In this document: in pieces, positions 63,700 through 64,000 of the stretch
How the letters are laid out: each line of letters starts with the position of its first letter
How positions within the stretch are numbered: position 1 is the stretch's first letter
Source: Qipengyuania vulgaris
Lineage (GTDB): Bacteria > Pseudomonadota > Alphaproteobacteria > Sphingomonadales > Sphingomonadaceae
Assembly: GCA_000756795.1 (NCBI GenBank)
Contig: CCSI01000001.1
Location: forward strand, 496,001 to 560,000
Reading direction: 5' to 3'
Length of the DNA stretch: 64,000 nucleotides
Notes under the pieces: model-generated
Databases searched by the model: none
What the model was told of the DNA's origin: nothing
The model's input: only the letters and a program-made list of their open reading frames with translations
Translations under genes and position numbers: made by a program

Positions 63700-64000
63700 A
63701 GCGCCAACTGGCCGAACGCAGCGGCCGCGACGGCGAGACCCGTGCGGCCTTCTGGCTGCGGGCCAAGGGCTGGCAAATCCTCGACAGCCGCGTGAAGACA
63801 CCGGCTGGCGAAATCGACCTCGTGGCGAGGCGCGGCAAGCTGGTCGCCTTCGTCGAGGTAAAGTGGCGCAAGAAGCGCGATGAACTCGACCACGCTATCG
63901 ACGAGCACCGCCTCTCGCGTGTCGCCGCTGCCGCCGAAGCCGTGGCGCATCGCTATGCAGGCGAGGGCGAGGACATCCGCGTCGATGTAATCCTGCTTGC
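63696..64000 (+). CDS. yraN: YraN/UPF0102 nuclease-fold protein, 3' end beyond the window
   Basis: The visible 101 residues begin MKRQLAERSGRDGE and show the UPF0102 core: GETRAAFWLRAKGWQILDSRVKT, GEIDLVARRGKLVAFVEVKWR with the PD-(D/E)XK-like GEIDLV and EVK. The frame is still open at the window end. The family is a predicted Holliday-junction-resolvase-like nuclease of unknown role, and lpoA-rsmI-yraN is a common gene order. It was missed by frames that need a stop in the window. Confidence 0.95.
   Translation, partial: MKRQLAERSGRDGETRAAFWLRAKGWQILDSRVKTPAGEIDLVARRGKLVAFVEVKWRKKRDELDHAIDEHRLSRVAAAAEAVAHRYAGEGEDIRVDVILL

Overview
The window is a GC-rich chromosomal segment from an alphaproteobacterium, most likely order Sphingomonadales and close to Erythrobacteraceae. 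The evidence is the family mix: UrcA, DOMON-like and DUF1206 proteins, a bifunctional alpha/beta hydrolase-OsmC protein, a 600-residue acyl-CoA dehydrogenase, tandem TraB/GumN proteins, and the glyQ-glyS-ppdK and mreBCD-mrdA-rodA arrangements. This is inference from gene families, not a database match. I see no insertion sequence, prophage, CRISPR array, rRNA or replication origin; one tRNA (Lys, CTT) is present. Most genes are housekeeping, packed in short operons with ATGA or TGATG junctions.

Layout. 1-1929: the edge of an exopolysaccharide locus, with two glycosyltransferases (the first cut by the window edge) and a strong terminator. 2009-5900 (minus): a Wza-like export lipoprotein, a Wzz/GumC-like chain-length protein and a Wzy/WaaL-like polymerase or ligase in one operon. 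6156-8117 (plus): a stand-alone H-NOX (heme-nitric oxide/oxygen binding) protein followed by an NtrC-type sigma-54 activator. 8118-9597: a gene-poor stretch with tRNA-Lys and a small helix-turn-helix-like protein. 9598-15297 (minus): mreB-mreC-mreD-mrdA-rodA, the rod-shape elongasome. 15494-26616: mutL, a lipoprotein, a MaoC dehydratase, a glutaredoxin-MauE fusion, two DUF1206 membrane proteins, an NPP-type phosphodiesterase, ychF, a large zinc metalloprotease and a Tat-type SDR. 26649-31847 (minus): pth, rplY, two TraB/GumN proteins, a two-membrane-protein plus XRE-regulator module, and urcA.

32041-42464: glyQS, ppdK, a methyltransferase opposite comF, hisI, and a MerR regulator with an acyl-CoA dehydrogenase. 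42685-50448: a hydrolase-LysR divergent pair, a MFS transporter-cysK operon, a PilZ protein, tyrS, and a DOMON-like plus NamZ (exo-N-acetylmuramidase) operon. 50439-54946: DUF817, a VWA/CoxE protein and a MoxR ATPase, with a soluble chemotaxis receptor inserted between the last two. 55047-59624: hydrolase-OsmC, a three-gene phosphorelay (CHASE3 kinase, single-domain receiver, REC-HWE-type kinase) and a frameshifted small membrane gene. 59617-64000: parE, an LpoA-like lipoprotein, rsmI and the start of yraN.

The most interesting feature is the 255-bp region between the export operon and the H-NOX/sigma-54 activator operon. It carries a sigma-54-type promoter facing each way (5936-5952 minus, 6102-6118 plus) and, between them, three 9-bp direct repeats spaced 21-22 bp apart. 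This is the architecture expected if the activator binds one shared enhancer and drives both its own operon and the polysaccharide operon. I infer a nitric-oxide (or oxygen/redox) to exopolysaccharide switch. Other points of note are an urcA promoter framed by a 10-bp inverted repeat, a minus-strand terminator with a UUCG loop that suggests an unannotated small RNA near 39.4 kb, a hairpin-rich intergenic region near 27.3 kb, a kinase gene with no usual start codon, and a probable frameshift at about 59.44 kb.
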